NCBI RefSeq assembly: GCF_016907545.1
Contig: NZ_JAFBCD010000001.1
Coordinates: 3,286,001-3,350,000 of the forward strand
DNA from: Paenarthrobacter ilicis
GTDB lineage: Bacteria; Actinomycetota; Actinomycetes; Actinomycetales; Micrococcaceae
Direction of reading: 5' to 3'
Length of the DNA: 64,000 nucleotides
Shown: in pieces, positions 1 through 7,633 of the stretch
Numbering within the stretch: position 1 is the stretch's first letter
Layout: each line of letters starts with the position of its first letter
Made by a program: the position numbers and the translations under genes
The notes under the pieces: model-generated
The model's input: the letters and a program-made list of their open reading frames with translations, nothing else
Database searches by the model: none
What the model was told of the DNA's origin: nothing

Positions 1-249
1 TCCGGAAATCTCTGGTTGTACCCGCGGGGCGGCAACTACTTCTGGCAGCCCCGTGTTCAGGTCGGATCCGGATGGAACGGGATGACAACCATCCTCGGAG
101 CGGGTGACTTCAACGGGGACGGAACAGCCGACGTCCACGCTGTCGATGGTGCAGGAACCCTCTGGCTCTATCCCGGTAACGGAAAGGGCGGATGGCTCCC
201 CCGGGTACACCTTGGCTCGGGCTGGAACTCGGTGACAGCCGTCAGCTGA
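1..249 (+). CDS. FG-GAP/VCBS repeat protein, C-terminal end only
   Basis: The frame is open from base 1, so the start lies outside the window; the stop is TGA at 247-249. The visible 82 residues hold two repeats of a beta-propeller type unit, with the calcium-binding-like DFNGDG motif, the LWLYPGNG motif, then WLPRVHLGSGWN. This spacing is typical of FG-GAP/VCBS repeats found at the C-termini of secreted actinobacterial hydrolases and autolysins. Function of the whole protein cannot be told from this end. A second, orphan copy of the same type of 3' end lies at 7351-7533. Confidence 0.85.
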   Translation, partial: SGNLWLYPRGGNYFWQPRVQVGSGWNGMTTILGAGDFNGDGTADVHAVDGAGTLWLYPGNGKGGWLPRVHLGSGWNSVTAVS

Positions 250-260
250 CGGGATGTTGC

Positions 261-311
261 GGGGCCCGCTCTGCGCGCTTCCCCATGCTCGAGGCACGCA
301 AAGCGGGCCCC
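261..311. terminator. Bidirectional hairpin between convergent genes
   Basis: Perfect 10-bp arms GGGGCCCGCT (261-270) and AGCGGGCCCC (302-311) with a 31-base loop that itself contains short pairings. It sits between the convergent stops at 249 (+) and 324 (-). There is no clear T-tract, so this is called from position and stem only. Confidence 0.6.
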
Positions 312-323
312 ACAACGGGTGGG

Positions 324-1055
324 CTACCGCGCGTACAACTCCGTGAAGTTCCTCAGGACACGCATGGGCTCTGTCACGGAGGATTGCCGGGCGGTTTCGA
401 TGAGCTCGTCGGCGGTGTGGGGCGGGAAGTAGCCAGAGCCCTTGTAGATGTTGATGCGGGTAGTAAGGCCGTCGGCGTCGAGTTCGGGGTGGAACTGTGT
501 GGCATAGAGGTTGTTCTTGATCCTGAACATGTGGACCGGGCAGGCCTGGGAACTCGCCAGGAGGACCGCGCCCGGGGGCAGCTGGCTGCAGGCCTCCTTG
601 TGCCCCACGAAAGCCTCGAAGGTGCGGGGGACTCCCTTTAGCAGAGGATCATGCTGACCCTCGTCAGTGAGCACGATGTCCGTTGGCCCCACGGGTTCAC
701 CGAACTGCCGGTCAATCACAGCTCCCTGGTGGACTCCCAACGTCCCAACCCCGTAGCAAGCACCCAGAAACGGGAAATCCTGCGCCACTATCGTGTCCAG
801 GAGCCCTGAAAGTTCAGCCTCCACGCGGATCTGGGCTGCGCTCTTTTCCTCCACAGGATCACTGGAGGTGTAAGGGCTGCCACCCACAATCACCCCGGAG
901 TAGTCCGAAAGTTCCAACGCCGGCAGGGGGTTCGATTCCAACCGCAACCGGACCAGCTGATCAGGCTCCAGGCCGCAGTACCGGAGGTAGGCCTGGTATT
1001 CATCATCAGCTGCGGCATCTTCGGCGCGGGTGGCCAGCAAGAGAAAGGGCTTCAC
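324..1055 (-). CDS. Class I glutamine amidotransferase-like protein (GMP-synthase GATase type)
   Basis: A 243-residue protein with the triad layout of class I glutamine amidotransferases: a nucleophile Cys in GACYGVG and a His-Pro-Glu motif in QFHPELD. No synthetase domain is attached, so it is a free-standing amidotransferase, as in the 'glutamine amidotransferase / GMP synthase' singletons. Such proteins hydrolyse glutamine or gamma-glutamyl compounds; the substrate here is unknown. I chose GTG at 1055 (VKPFLLLATR) because the long N-terminal extension back to 1352 has no family character and runs antisense over the divergent MFS gene. A weak GGAG lies about 12 bases upstream. Confidence 0.8.
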   Translation of the reverse strand: MKPFLLLATRAEDAAADDEYQAYLRYCGLEPDQLVRLRLESNPLPALELSDYSGVIVGGSPYTSSDPVEEKSAAQIRVEAELSGLLDTIVAQDFPFLGACYGVGTLGVHQGAVIDRQFGEPVGPTDIVLTDEGQHDPLLKGVPRTFEAFVGHKEACSQLPPGAVLLASSQACPVHMFRIKNNLYATQFHPELDADGLTTRINIYKGSGYFPPHTADELIETARQSSVTEPMRVLRNFTELYAR

Positions 1056-1206
1056 AGGGCAAGTGTGCTCCAAGGAATGGTTGAGTGACAAAGTGCGTTG
1101 CCGCAAAGGGGTGACTGTCAGTGACTCCCTTAAGCGCCTGCGGAACCGTAGCGTTATATACATTCCCCTCTGATCCATCACCGTACTCAGCCATGAGGAG
1201 CCATCT

Positions 1207-2463
1207 TTGAAGCAGGACCCTTCCGTCATCGGAGCAGCCCAGCCCGGGACGAAAGAAGAACGCACCACCACCGCGCAGGTCCATGCTCCCAAAAAGATCC
1301 CGTGGGGTGGCCTGCTGGTTCTTGCTGCAGCCGGCTTCACAGCGGTAACCACGGAACTTTTGCCCTCGGGTCTGTTGCCCCAGATCAGCCGGGAACTCCA
1401 GGTGGGCGAGTCGTCAGTGGGTGCCCTGACTGCTGTCTACGCGGCAATCATCGTTTTCACCGCACTGCCGCTGTCCCGCTTCCTGGCAGGCCGGGTTCCC
1501 CGCAAAACCTTGCTCATCGCCACCGTGCTGGCCTTTGCCCTCAGCAATGTTCTTCTGGCGCTCAGTCCCACTCTGGGCTGGGCCATCGGTGCACGGCTCC
1601 TGGGCGGTATAGCCCACGGCATGCTCTGGTCCAGCATGGCTCCTTATGTGGCCCGGATAGTTCCTGCGCATTCCGTTGGTAAATCCATGGCTGTGGTGTT
1701 CAGCGGCAACAGCATTGCGTTGGCGGTGGGTGCTCCCATCGGAACGCTCATGGGTTCACTCATGACGTGGCGGGCCTCGTTCCTTGTCCTTGCAGGCGTC
1801 GGCGTCCTGTTGGCCGTGCTGGCTTTCTGGCTCCTCCCCGGCGCGCACGACCACGCAAGCCAAAAAGCCCCCTCCCTTCGCGCCGCCCTGAAATTGCCGG
1901 GCGTGGTGGCAATCGCCATCGCGTGGCCGCTCCTGTTGCTGGCCCATTTCACGCTCTTCACCTACGTTGCGCCCTTCCTCCTGGCATCCGGGCTCCCCGA
2001 ATCCGCCACCAGCCTCTCCCTCTCGGTGGTAGGCGTCGCCAGCCTGGTCGGCATCTGGATTGCCGGCATGACAGCGGACGCCCGCCCGCGCACGTCGGTG
2101 ATTGCCGCCGTCGGACTCTTGACGCTGGCCTTCGCCCTGCTGCCGGTACTGGGTGGCACTTGGGTGGGCGCTTTCGCGTTGATGACACTGTGGGGAATCG
2201 CGTTCGGGGCCGTGGGCATCTACAACCAGGCCGCCATCCTGAAGGCCGGCGGGGAGCACAAGGACGCGGCAAACGGCCTTACCGTGGTGACCATCCAGCT
2301 GGGCATCGCCATCGGTGCCGTCTATGGCGCTTTCGCACTGACAACCGTGGGAGCGCAACTGGTACCGCTCGCGGCTGCATTGCCGACGGCGGTCGCTTTG
2401 GTCATCATCATCGCCAGCCGACGCGGTGGTTACCCTGCCGGACCGCTGGAGAAGCGCCGTTAA
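1207..2463 (+). CDS. MFS transporter, DHA1-type exporter
   Basis: A 418-residue protein with about 12 hydrophobic segments and the MFS signature between helices 2 and 3 (LSRFLAGRVPRKTLL). The overall pattern (TTELLPSGLLPQI near the start; GIAHGMLWSSMAPYVARI in helix 4-5) matches the arabinose/sugar efflux and drug:H+ antiporter (DHA1) group related to SotB/YdhP. It starts with TTG at 1207 behind a strong GAGGAG at 1195-1200, six bases away. It is divergent from the amidotransferase. The substrate cannot be predicted from sequence. Confidence 0.85.
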   Translation: MKQDPSVIGAAQPGTKEERTTTAQVHAPKKIPWGGLLVLAAAGFTAVTTELLPSGLLPQISRELQVGESSVGALTAVYAAIIVFTALPLSRFLAGRVPRKTLLIATVLAFALSNVLLALSPTLGWAIGARLLGGIAHGMLWSSMAPYVARIVPAHSVGKSMAVVFSGNSIALAVGAPIGTLMGSLMTWRASFLVLAGVGVLLAVLAFWLLPGAHDHASQKAPSLRAALKLPGVVAIAIAWPLLLLAHFTLFTYVAPFLLASGLPESATSLSLSVVGVASLVGIWIAGMTADARPRTSVIAAVGLLTLAFALLPVLGGTWVGAFALMTLWGIAFGAVGIYNQAAILKAGGEHKDAANGLTVVTIQLGIAIGAVYGAFALTTVGAQLVPLAAALPTAVALVIIIASRRGGYPAGPLEKRR

Positions 2464-2512
2464 CATTCCTGAAACATGCCAGTGACGTGATCTTCACGAA
2501 ACGCGGATTTCT

Positions 2513-2557
2513 GTAACTTTCCTGCAACTTGACTCTTCTGCGTCTGAAACATAGCTC
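2513..2557 (+). promoter_or_regulatory. Putative GlnR-like box and promoter of amt
   Basis: GTAAC at 2513-2517, six bases, then GCAAC at 2524-2528: one base off the actinobacterial GlnR consensus (gTnAC-n6-GaAAC). It directly abuts TTGACT at 2529-2534, a good -35; a weak -10 candidate (TAGCTC, 2552-2557) follows at 17 bases. Location just before a -35 is what an activator site would need. A second, imperfect GTGAC...GAAAC pair lies at 2482-2502 but with 11 bases between halves. Confidence 0.45.
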
Positions 2558-2639
2558 ACCGAATATTGATCGGGGGGCAGTGAGGGCCGGACATCATCAG
2601 GCCCGTTTTCGAACAGGCTTGATCAGAAGGGAAACGCAG

Positions 2640-3968
2640 GTGGAGATCTCTGCGCAACACGTCTGGCTGATGTTGTCATCGGCAATGGTGCTTTTCATGA
2701 CCCCCGGCCTCGGCTTGTTCTACGGCGGCATGACCCGCGCCAAAGCTGCCCTCAACATGATCATGATGAGCTTCATCTCAGCGGGAATCGTTGGCGTGGT
2801 GTGGGTCCTGTGGGGCTACTCGATGACCACGGGCGACGGTGTCCTGGGCCTGTTCGGCAACCCCTTTGCGCACTTCGGCCTGCAGGACCTCATGGGTTCA
2901 CCGGACCTCCTGAAGGCAGGCTTCGCGGCAACTTTCGCCATCATCACCGTTGCCCTGATCAGTGGAGCAATCGCCGACCGTGCCAAGTTCAGCGCCTGGG
3001 CGGTGTTCGTGCCGATCTGGGTCACCGTGGTGTATTGCCCCCTGGCTTACATGATCTGGGGTGGCGGGCTCATGAGTGCCGGCGGCGCCCTGACCCATAT
3101 GTTCGGCCAGGTGATCGACTTCGCCGGTGGCGCAGTGGTTGAAGTCAGCTCCGGAACCGCAGCTTTTGTCCTCGCATTGATCGTGGGAAAGCGTCACGGA
3201 TTCGCCAAAGACCCCAACCACCGCCCGCACAATGTCCCGTTCATCATGATCGGCGCGGCCATCCTCTGGTTCGGCTGGTTCGGCTTCAACGGCGGCGCAG
3301 CAACCACGGTGGAGCAGGCCGGGCTCATCTGGATCAACACTCTTGTGACCCCCGCGGCAGCAATGTTGAGCTGGTTGGTTGTTGAGAAGGTCCGCCACGG
3401 CCACCCCACGTCCCTGGGTGCGGCATCCGGCGTTGTTGCCGGGTTGGTTGCCATCACCCCGTCCTGTGCGAACATCAGCCCCTTGGCAGCTTTGGGCCTG
3501 GGCCTGGTGGCAGGCGCGGCCTGCGCGGTGTTCGTGGACCTGAAGTACAAGTTCGGTTTTGACGATTCCCTGGACGTTGTTGGCGTGCACTTCGGCGCCG
3601 GTGTCATTGGCACGCTCTCCCTGGGCTTCATCGCCCTCCCGGTTGGCGGCGTTGGCGGTGGCCTCTTCTACGGCGGCGGGCCCCAGCAGTTGATCGCGCA
3701 GACCGTTGCCGTAGTGGCCACCATCCTGTTGTCCGGCCTGGGCACGCTGGTGATCGGCAAGGCCATCCACAAGACCATCGGCTTCCGGGTCACCCACGAG
3801 CACGAAGTAGTGGGCGTGGACCTCACCCAGCACGCCGAATCCGCCTACGAGTTCGGCCTCACGGCCCACGGACACTTCCGCCAGCAGCAGGAACACCTTA
3901 GCTCCCTTCTGAAGCGCACATCCGCCCCCGCTGAACCAGCCAAGGCCAAGGAAGACAGCTTCGCCTAG
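2640..3968 (+). CDS. amt: Ammonium transporter (Amt/AmtB/MEP family)
   Basis: A 442-residue polytopic membrane protein with the Amt signature: MTPGLGLFYGGM in the first helix, the DFAGGAVVEVSSGTAA block holding the pore His region (in the usual family the motif is DFAGGxVVHxxSG), FNGGAA, and VGVHFGAGVIGTL. Note that the first pore position reads V-E where many family members have V-H, so one of the twin-His positions appears to be Glu. This occurs in some Amt clades and should be checked by alignment. GTG at 2640 is preferred over an upstream start at 2529 because an AGAAGG lies nine bases before it. No glnK/glnD follows; the gene stands alone, apparently under nitrogen control. Confidence 0.93.
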   Translation: MEISAQHVWLMLSSAMVLFMTPGLGLFYGGMTRAKAALNMIMMSFISAGIVGVVWVLWGYSMTTGDGVLGLFGNPFAHFGLQDLMGSPDLLKAGFAATFAIITVALISGAIADRAKFSAWAVFVPIWVTVVYCPLAYMIWGGGLMSAGGALTHMFGQVIDFAGGAVVEVSSGTAAFVLALIVGKRHGFAKDPNHRPHNVPFIMIGAAILWFGWFGFNGGAATTVEQAGLIWINTLVTPAAAMLSWLVVEKVRHGHPTSLGAASGVVAGLVAITPSCANISPLAALGLGLVAGAACAVFVDLKYKFGFDDSLDVVGVHFGAGVIGTLSLGFIALPVGGVGGGLFYGGGPQQLIAQTVAVVATILLSGLGTLVIGKAIHKTIGFRVTHEHEVVGVDLTQHAESAYEFGLTAHGHFRQQQEHLSSLLKRTSAPAEPAKAKEDSFA

Positions 3969-3992
3969 CGGAACCACAAGACAGCGGACATA

Positions 3993-4080
3993 TTCTGCTG
4001 GATCATTCGCCCACCCAGCACGTTGAAGCCTTGAATTTGCGGGGTTGCCCTAGCGGCAGGCCGCCGATGATCCAGCAGAA
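3993..4080. repeat. Long-span inverted repeat between convergent genes
   Basis: Perfect 14-bp arms TTCTGCTGGATCAT (3993-4006) and ATGATCCAGCAGAA (4067-4080), 60 bases apart, with GC-rich material between (GGGGTTGCCCTAGCGGCAGG and GCCGCC). It fills the whole gap between amt and the convergent DUF1992 gene, whose last codons lie just beyond the right arm. It could be a terminator for both genes or a REP-type/miniature element. Confidence 0.5.
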
Positions 4081-4082
4081 AT

Positions 4083-4679
4083 TCAGCCCGAGCCGTTCCA
4101 GATCCGCTGCCACCACGTCCGATTGCTGTCCGGGCGGGTTCCCGGCTCGGGTGGCGCTGCGGCGGCCCTTCGCTCGCGCCACCGTTCCAGCTCTGCATCA
4201 ACGTCCCGGAGCTTGGTGACCACAGGCGGGCCACCTTGGAGTTGCCGCCTGGCCTCGACCACCCGTTTGTTGAAGTCCTCAAGGATGTCCCGGACCTGTT
4301 TCTCCGTGTACTGCCGGTCCAGCTTGGCATCGAGTTCGGAGTCTTCGATCCTCAACAGAATGGCAGGCGGTCCGATGCCGCTGAGCTTCTCCCGCTGGAT
4401 GAGGCCCTTGACCCACCAGTCGGGGTCGTAGTGCTCGCCCAGCCCGGGGATCGGCTTTCCTGCGTACTTCAGGTTGTCGAACTTGCCCTGCTCCATGGCG
4501 TCCCGGATCAGGTATTCAACGCGGGCGGCGTCATCCACTTTCCGGCGCTTTTCCCGCTCCTCAGCATCCGCGGCCTCGATTTCGGCGTCCTCTTCCGCGC
4601 TACCACCCCAGCCGCGTACAGCCCTCAGCTCAGCGCCGCGCTCGAGTTTCCGCCGGAAGGCGCTGTTCTCGGGGTTCAT
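4083..4679 (-). CDS. DUF1992 (DnaJC28-type conserved domain) protein
   Basis: A 198-residue soluble protein. Residues about 50-125 carry the DUF1992 pattern (EYLIRDAMEQGKFDNLKYAGKPIP, followed by DPDWWVKGLIQREKL), the domain called 'DnaJ homologue subfamily C member 28, conserved domain'. There is no J-domain. Charged, coiled-coil-like N-terminal part (EEDAEIEAADAEEREKRR) and an Arg/Pro-rich tail. Molecular role is unknown in the family. Single gene, convergent with amt. Confidence 0.85.
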   Translation of the reverse strand: MNPENSAFRRKLERGAELRAVRGWGGSAEEDAEIEAADAEEREKRRKVDDAARVEYLIRDAMEQGKFDNLKYAGKPIPGLGEHYDPDWWVKGLIQREKLSGIGPPAILLRIEDSELDAKLDRQYTEKQVRDILEDFNKRVVEARRQLQGGPPVVTKLRDVDAELERWRERRAAAAPPEPGTRPDSNRTWWQRIWNGSG

Positions 4680-4790
4680 GGGGGCCGCCTCCTCACGCTG
4701 CAGCGTTGCCTGCCGGGATCCTGGTTCAGCTTCCAGTATTCCAGCTGTGGTTCAAGGCGGTACCCCCACCACCTCATTTGAAACCGGAAC

Positions 4791-4827
4791 GGCCCCGACG
4801 CGCCATGGAGAACGGCGTGTCGGGGCC
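4791..4827 (-). terminator. Hairpin terminator downstream of the SulP-carbonic anhydrase gene
   Basis: GGCCCCGACGCGCC (4791-4804) pairs with GGCGTGTCGGGGCC (4814-4827) with one G-T type mismatch and a 9-base loop, 80 bases past the stop at 4907. A second weaker inverted repeat (GCGCTC 4859-4864 / GAGCGC 4884-4889) lies between. No T-tract. Confidence 0.55.
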
Positions 4828-4906
4828 TGCGGCTGGGCAAAGTGGGTGGCGGCGGACAGCGCTCGACGCCGGGTGGCCGGGTTGAGCGCCGAAGCCGCCG
4901 GAGAAA

Positions 4907-7198
4907 CTACACCCGGACGGCCATGGCCGGGTCCAGCTGCTCAATCCCCTCGGGAGTCACCAGGACGACCCGCGCCGTGCAGATGTCATAGAACAGTCCC
5001 GTGACCGCAACACTTCCTGCAGCCAAGGCCGGCCCCGTGACCGGGTGGTCCTCCAGCTTTCCGAGCTGCAGGGCAACGTTGACCATGCTGAGTTGATCCA
5101 AGCGGCTGTACCCCTCGGCAGCTGCAGCCACGGCCACCGGGTGGCCCGCCAGCAGTGCCGAGTAGCTGGGCCGGGCGTGGTCCAGCCAGGAGTCGAAGCC
5201 ATCCCCCAGTGCCGGCGTTGAACCCTCGGCATCAGCTATGACGGCCTTCATGGCTCCGCAATTGGAATGCCCGCACACCACGATGGAGTCCACGGACAAT
5301 GCCGCCACCGCGAAGGATAACGCGGAGTCGATGGAGGCATCATGCCGGTCCCTGCACACCACGTTCCCGATGTTGCGGAGCGTGAGGAGATCGCCGGGGC
5401 CGCTGCTGGTGATCAGGTTGGGGTTCACCCGGGAATCGACGCAGGCAACAAAGAGCGTGTCCGGGTTCTGGCCCTCGGTGAGATCCTGGACCAGTGGGCG
5501 GACTTTCTCCGCGTGGCGGCGATGGTATTTGTCGATGCCCAGGAGGATTGACCGCAGCGGCAGCCGCGGGCCGCCGTCGTCGTTGGCGTGATCAGCAGCT
5601 GGCGACCATGAGGCGCGTGGCGGCAGCGGGAACTCCTGCGGTTCCTGGCGCTGGGGCGTGTTGTCCTCGGCGTCGGCGAAGGCGGTGGTTCCGTGTTCCT
5701 CGATCGCGACGGTGGCGCCGGTGTTCCGGTGCTGGGCCTGCCACGCGATGAGGGCTTCGCGGAAGGCATGGTCCAGATAGTCGGCGTTCAACTCCACCAC
5801 CGCGTCCTTGCCTTCAGGCACGGAGTGGAGAATCCGGTTGAGCCGCGGGAGCGCAAAGAAGCTGCACGAACCCTCGATGGTGACCCGCCACGGCTGCCCG
5901 TCGGCGGCGGGCTCATGGGCGTTGATTCGTGCGCGAAGCACCCGCCACAGGACGCACAATGCGGCCAGGGCCAGGCCAATAATGACCCCTTCCAGCAGGT
6001 TCAGGGCCACCACGCACACCAAGGTAACGCTGTACACCAGGAGATCGCCGGTACGGAGGCTGGTGCGGATATCGGCCACTTTGACGAGTTTGGCTCCGAT
6101 CACCAGGAGCAGGCCGGCCAGAACGGACAGGGGAATGAGTTGGATGAGCCCTGCGAACAACGCCGAGAACACCAGCACCCACACACCATGCAGGATGGCG
6201 GACGAGCGGCTCTTCGCTCCGGCTTCCACGTTGGTGGCGCTGCGGACTATCACGCCGGTCACCGGGAGACCGCCCAGCATGCCGGACACCATATTGGCGG
6301 AACCCTGGCCCACCAGCTCGCGGTTCAGGTTGGTGCGGGAATTGCCGTGCATCTTGTCCACAGCCACAGCTGACAGCAGCGATTCGATGCTTGCGATCAG
6401 GGCCACCGTGATCACGGCCATGGCAGCGGCGCGCCAATTGCCGTCGGGCAGGCTGGGAAGCGCGATCGAGTCGAAAATGGAGCCGCTGAAACTGATGCGC
6501 TCAACACCCGGCGCCACCGCGACGGACAGAGCGGTCACTGCGACGACGGCGGCCAGCGGCCCGGGAATCTTCCGCACCGCCGCGGGGAGGTACTTCCAAG
6601 CGATCAGGATCGCCACCACACCCAGGCCCAGCAGCGCAGAGTGCAGCTCAACGTTGGTGATCGCCGCAGGCAGGCCGGTCAGGTTCTCCACCGCCGACCC
6701 CGCCGCTTCCCCACCCAGCAGCACATGGAGTTGCTGCAGGATGATGGTGATGCCGATGCCCGCGAGCATCGCCTTGACCACCACAGGCGACACTGCCAGC
6801 GCGGCGCGGCCAATGCGGCTGAACCCCATCAGGAGTTGCACGACGCCGGCGGCTGCCGTGATGGCGCACGTCACCTGCCAGCCAAACTCGGCAACAAGAC
6901 CGGCAACGACGACAGTCAGGCCGGCGGCGGGTCCGCTCACTTGGAGTGCCGAACCGCCCAAGGCGCCAGCCACGATGCCGCCCACGGCTGCGGCGATGAG
7001 GCCGGCCATGATGGGCGCTCCGGAGGCGGCGGCAATGCCCAGGGACAACGGGAGTGCCACGAGGAAGACCACCAGGGATGCGGGCAGGTCGGCACCGAGG
7101 TTGCTGAGGAAGCTTGGCTTTTTAGTTCCCGGCGCTTTGGTGCCCGGCGGACTGTGGGAGTCGGTGGGAACGGTCGCGGAATCGTTGGGGTGTGGCAC
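4907..7198 (-). CDS. SulP-family anion transporter fused to beta-carbonic anhydrase
   Basis: A 763-residue fusion. About residues 25-430 are the SulP/SLC26 transmembrane domain (start FLSNLGADLPASLVVFLVALP). A short STAS-like stretch follows (WRVTIEGSCSFFALPRLN...), and from about 540 a beta-carbonic anhydrase with Zn ligands Cys586 (CVDSR, with Asp588), His644 and Cys647 (GHSNCG). The catalytic residues look intact. Such fusions are known in bacteria and are thought to take up bicarbonate (or sulfate) and couple it to CO2/HCO3- conversion at the membrane. GTG at 7198 is favoured: AGGAG lies five bases upstream, whereas longer starts up to 7345 have no SD and an unlikely N-terminus. Confidence 0.92.
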   Translation of the reverse strand: MPHPNDSATVPTDSHSPPGTKAPGTKKPSFLSNLGADLPASLVVFLVALPLSLGIAAASGAPIMAGLIAAAVGGIVAGALGGSALQVSGPAAGLTVVVAGLVAEFGWQVTCAITAAAGVVQLLMGFSRIGRAALAVSPVVVKAMLAGIGITIILQQLHVLLGGEAAGSAVENLTGLPAAITNVELHSALLGLGVVAILIAWKYLPAAVRKIPGPLAAVVAVTALSVAVAPGVERISFSGSIFDSIALPSLPDGNWRAAAMAVITVALIASIESLLSAVAVDKMHGNSRTNLNRELVGQGSANMVSGMLGGLPVTGVIVRSATNVEAGAKSRSSAILHGVWVLVFSALFAGLIQLIPLSVLAGLLLVIGAKLVKVADIRTSLRTGDLLVYSVTLVCVVALNLLEGVIIGLALAALCVLWRVLRARINAHEPAADGQPWRVTIEGSCSFFALPRLNRILHSVPEGKDAVVELNADYLDHAFREALIAWQAQHRNTGATVAIEEHGTTAFADAEDNTPQRQEPQEFPLPPRASWSPAADHANDDGGPRLPLRSILLGIDKYHRRHAEKVRPLVQDLTEGQNPDTLFVACVDSRVNPNLITSSGPGDLLTLRNIGNVVCRDRHDASIDSALSFAVAALSVDSIVVCGHSNCGAMKAVIADAEGSTPALGDGFDSWLDHARPSYSALLAGHPVAVAAAAEGYSRLDQLSMVNVALQLGKLEDHPVTGPALAAGSVAVTGLFYDICTARVVLVTPEGIEQLDPAMAVRV

Positions 7199-7350
7199 GG
7201 GTGCTCCTGGGGCTCGGGACTGCTGACTCCTCCAAGCTACGGAACCTGTCACCTTTAATGACAACTCCTTGTGACAAGCATGACAAAAGTTGTGAATATG
7301 CGCTTCATGTAGGGACCAAAGGGAACTTTGGCGGGGGTGGAGCACGTTAG

Positions 7351-7533
7351 GGGTCCGGAGCTTTGGTCGGCTGGGGGTTGAGCTTGGTGGATTTCAACGG
7401 CGACGGTCATGTGGACCTGCTGGCACGGGACGCCGGAGGCGCCCTCTGGCTCTACCCCAGCAACGGCCAAGGAGGCTGGCTCCCCCGCATGCAGGCCGGG
7501 ACCGGCTGGAACACCATGAACCTGATCCTCTAG
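7351..7533 (+). pseudogene. Orphan 3' fragment of an FG-GAP repeat gene
   Basis: Read in frame from just after a stop at 7348-7350, this stretch gives a 60-codon end with VDFNGDGHVDLL, ALWLYPSNGQGGWLPR and GWNTMNLIL before TAG at 7531-7533. This is the same repeat unit, in the same order, as the end of the gene at 1-249 (DFNGDG, LWLYPGNGKGGWLPR, GWN). It has no start codon with an SD and no upstream repeats, so it is a relic of a larger repeat gene. A hairpin terminator follows at 7558-7581. Confidence 0.8.
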
Positions 7534-7557
7534 CACCGGGAACCAAAACACAGTGGA

Positions 7558-7581
7558 CGACGGCGGGTCCTCCCGCCGTCG
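7558..7581 (+). terminator. Hairpin terminator after the FG-GAP relic
   Basis: Perfect 10-bp arms CGACGGCGGG and CCCGCCGTCG with loop TCCT, 24 bases past the relic's stop and 53 bases before the next start. It looks like the original terminator of the lost gene. Confidence 0.65.
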
Positions 7582-7633
7582 CCCACTTCTGCCTCAGCCC
7601 CCACCGTAAGGCTACTTAGCATAGGCTGGGTCC

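Noticed and set aside
192..641. Long plus-strand frames antisense to the amidotransferase
   Set aside because: Shadow of the minus-strand gene; high-GC third positions keep the opposite frames open.
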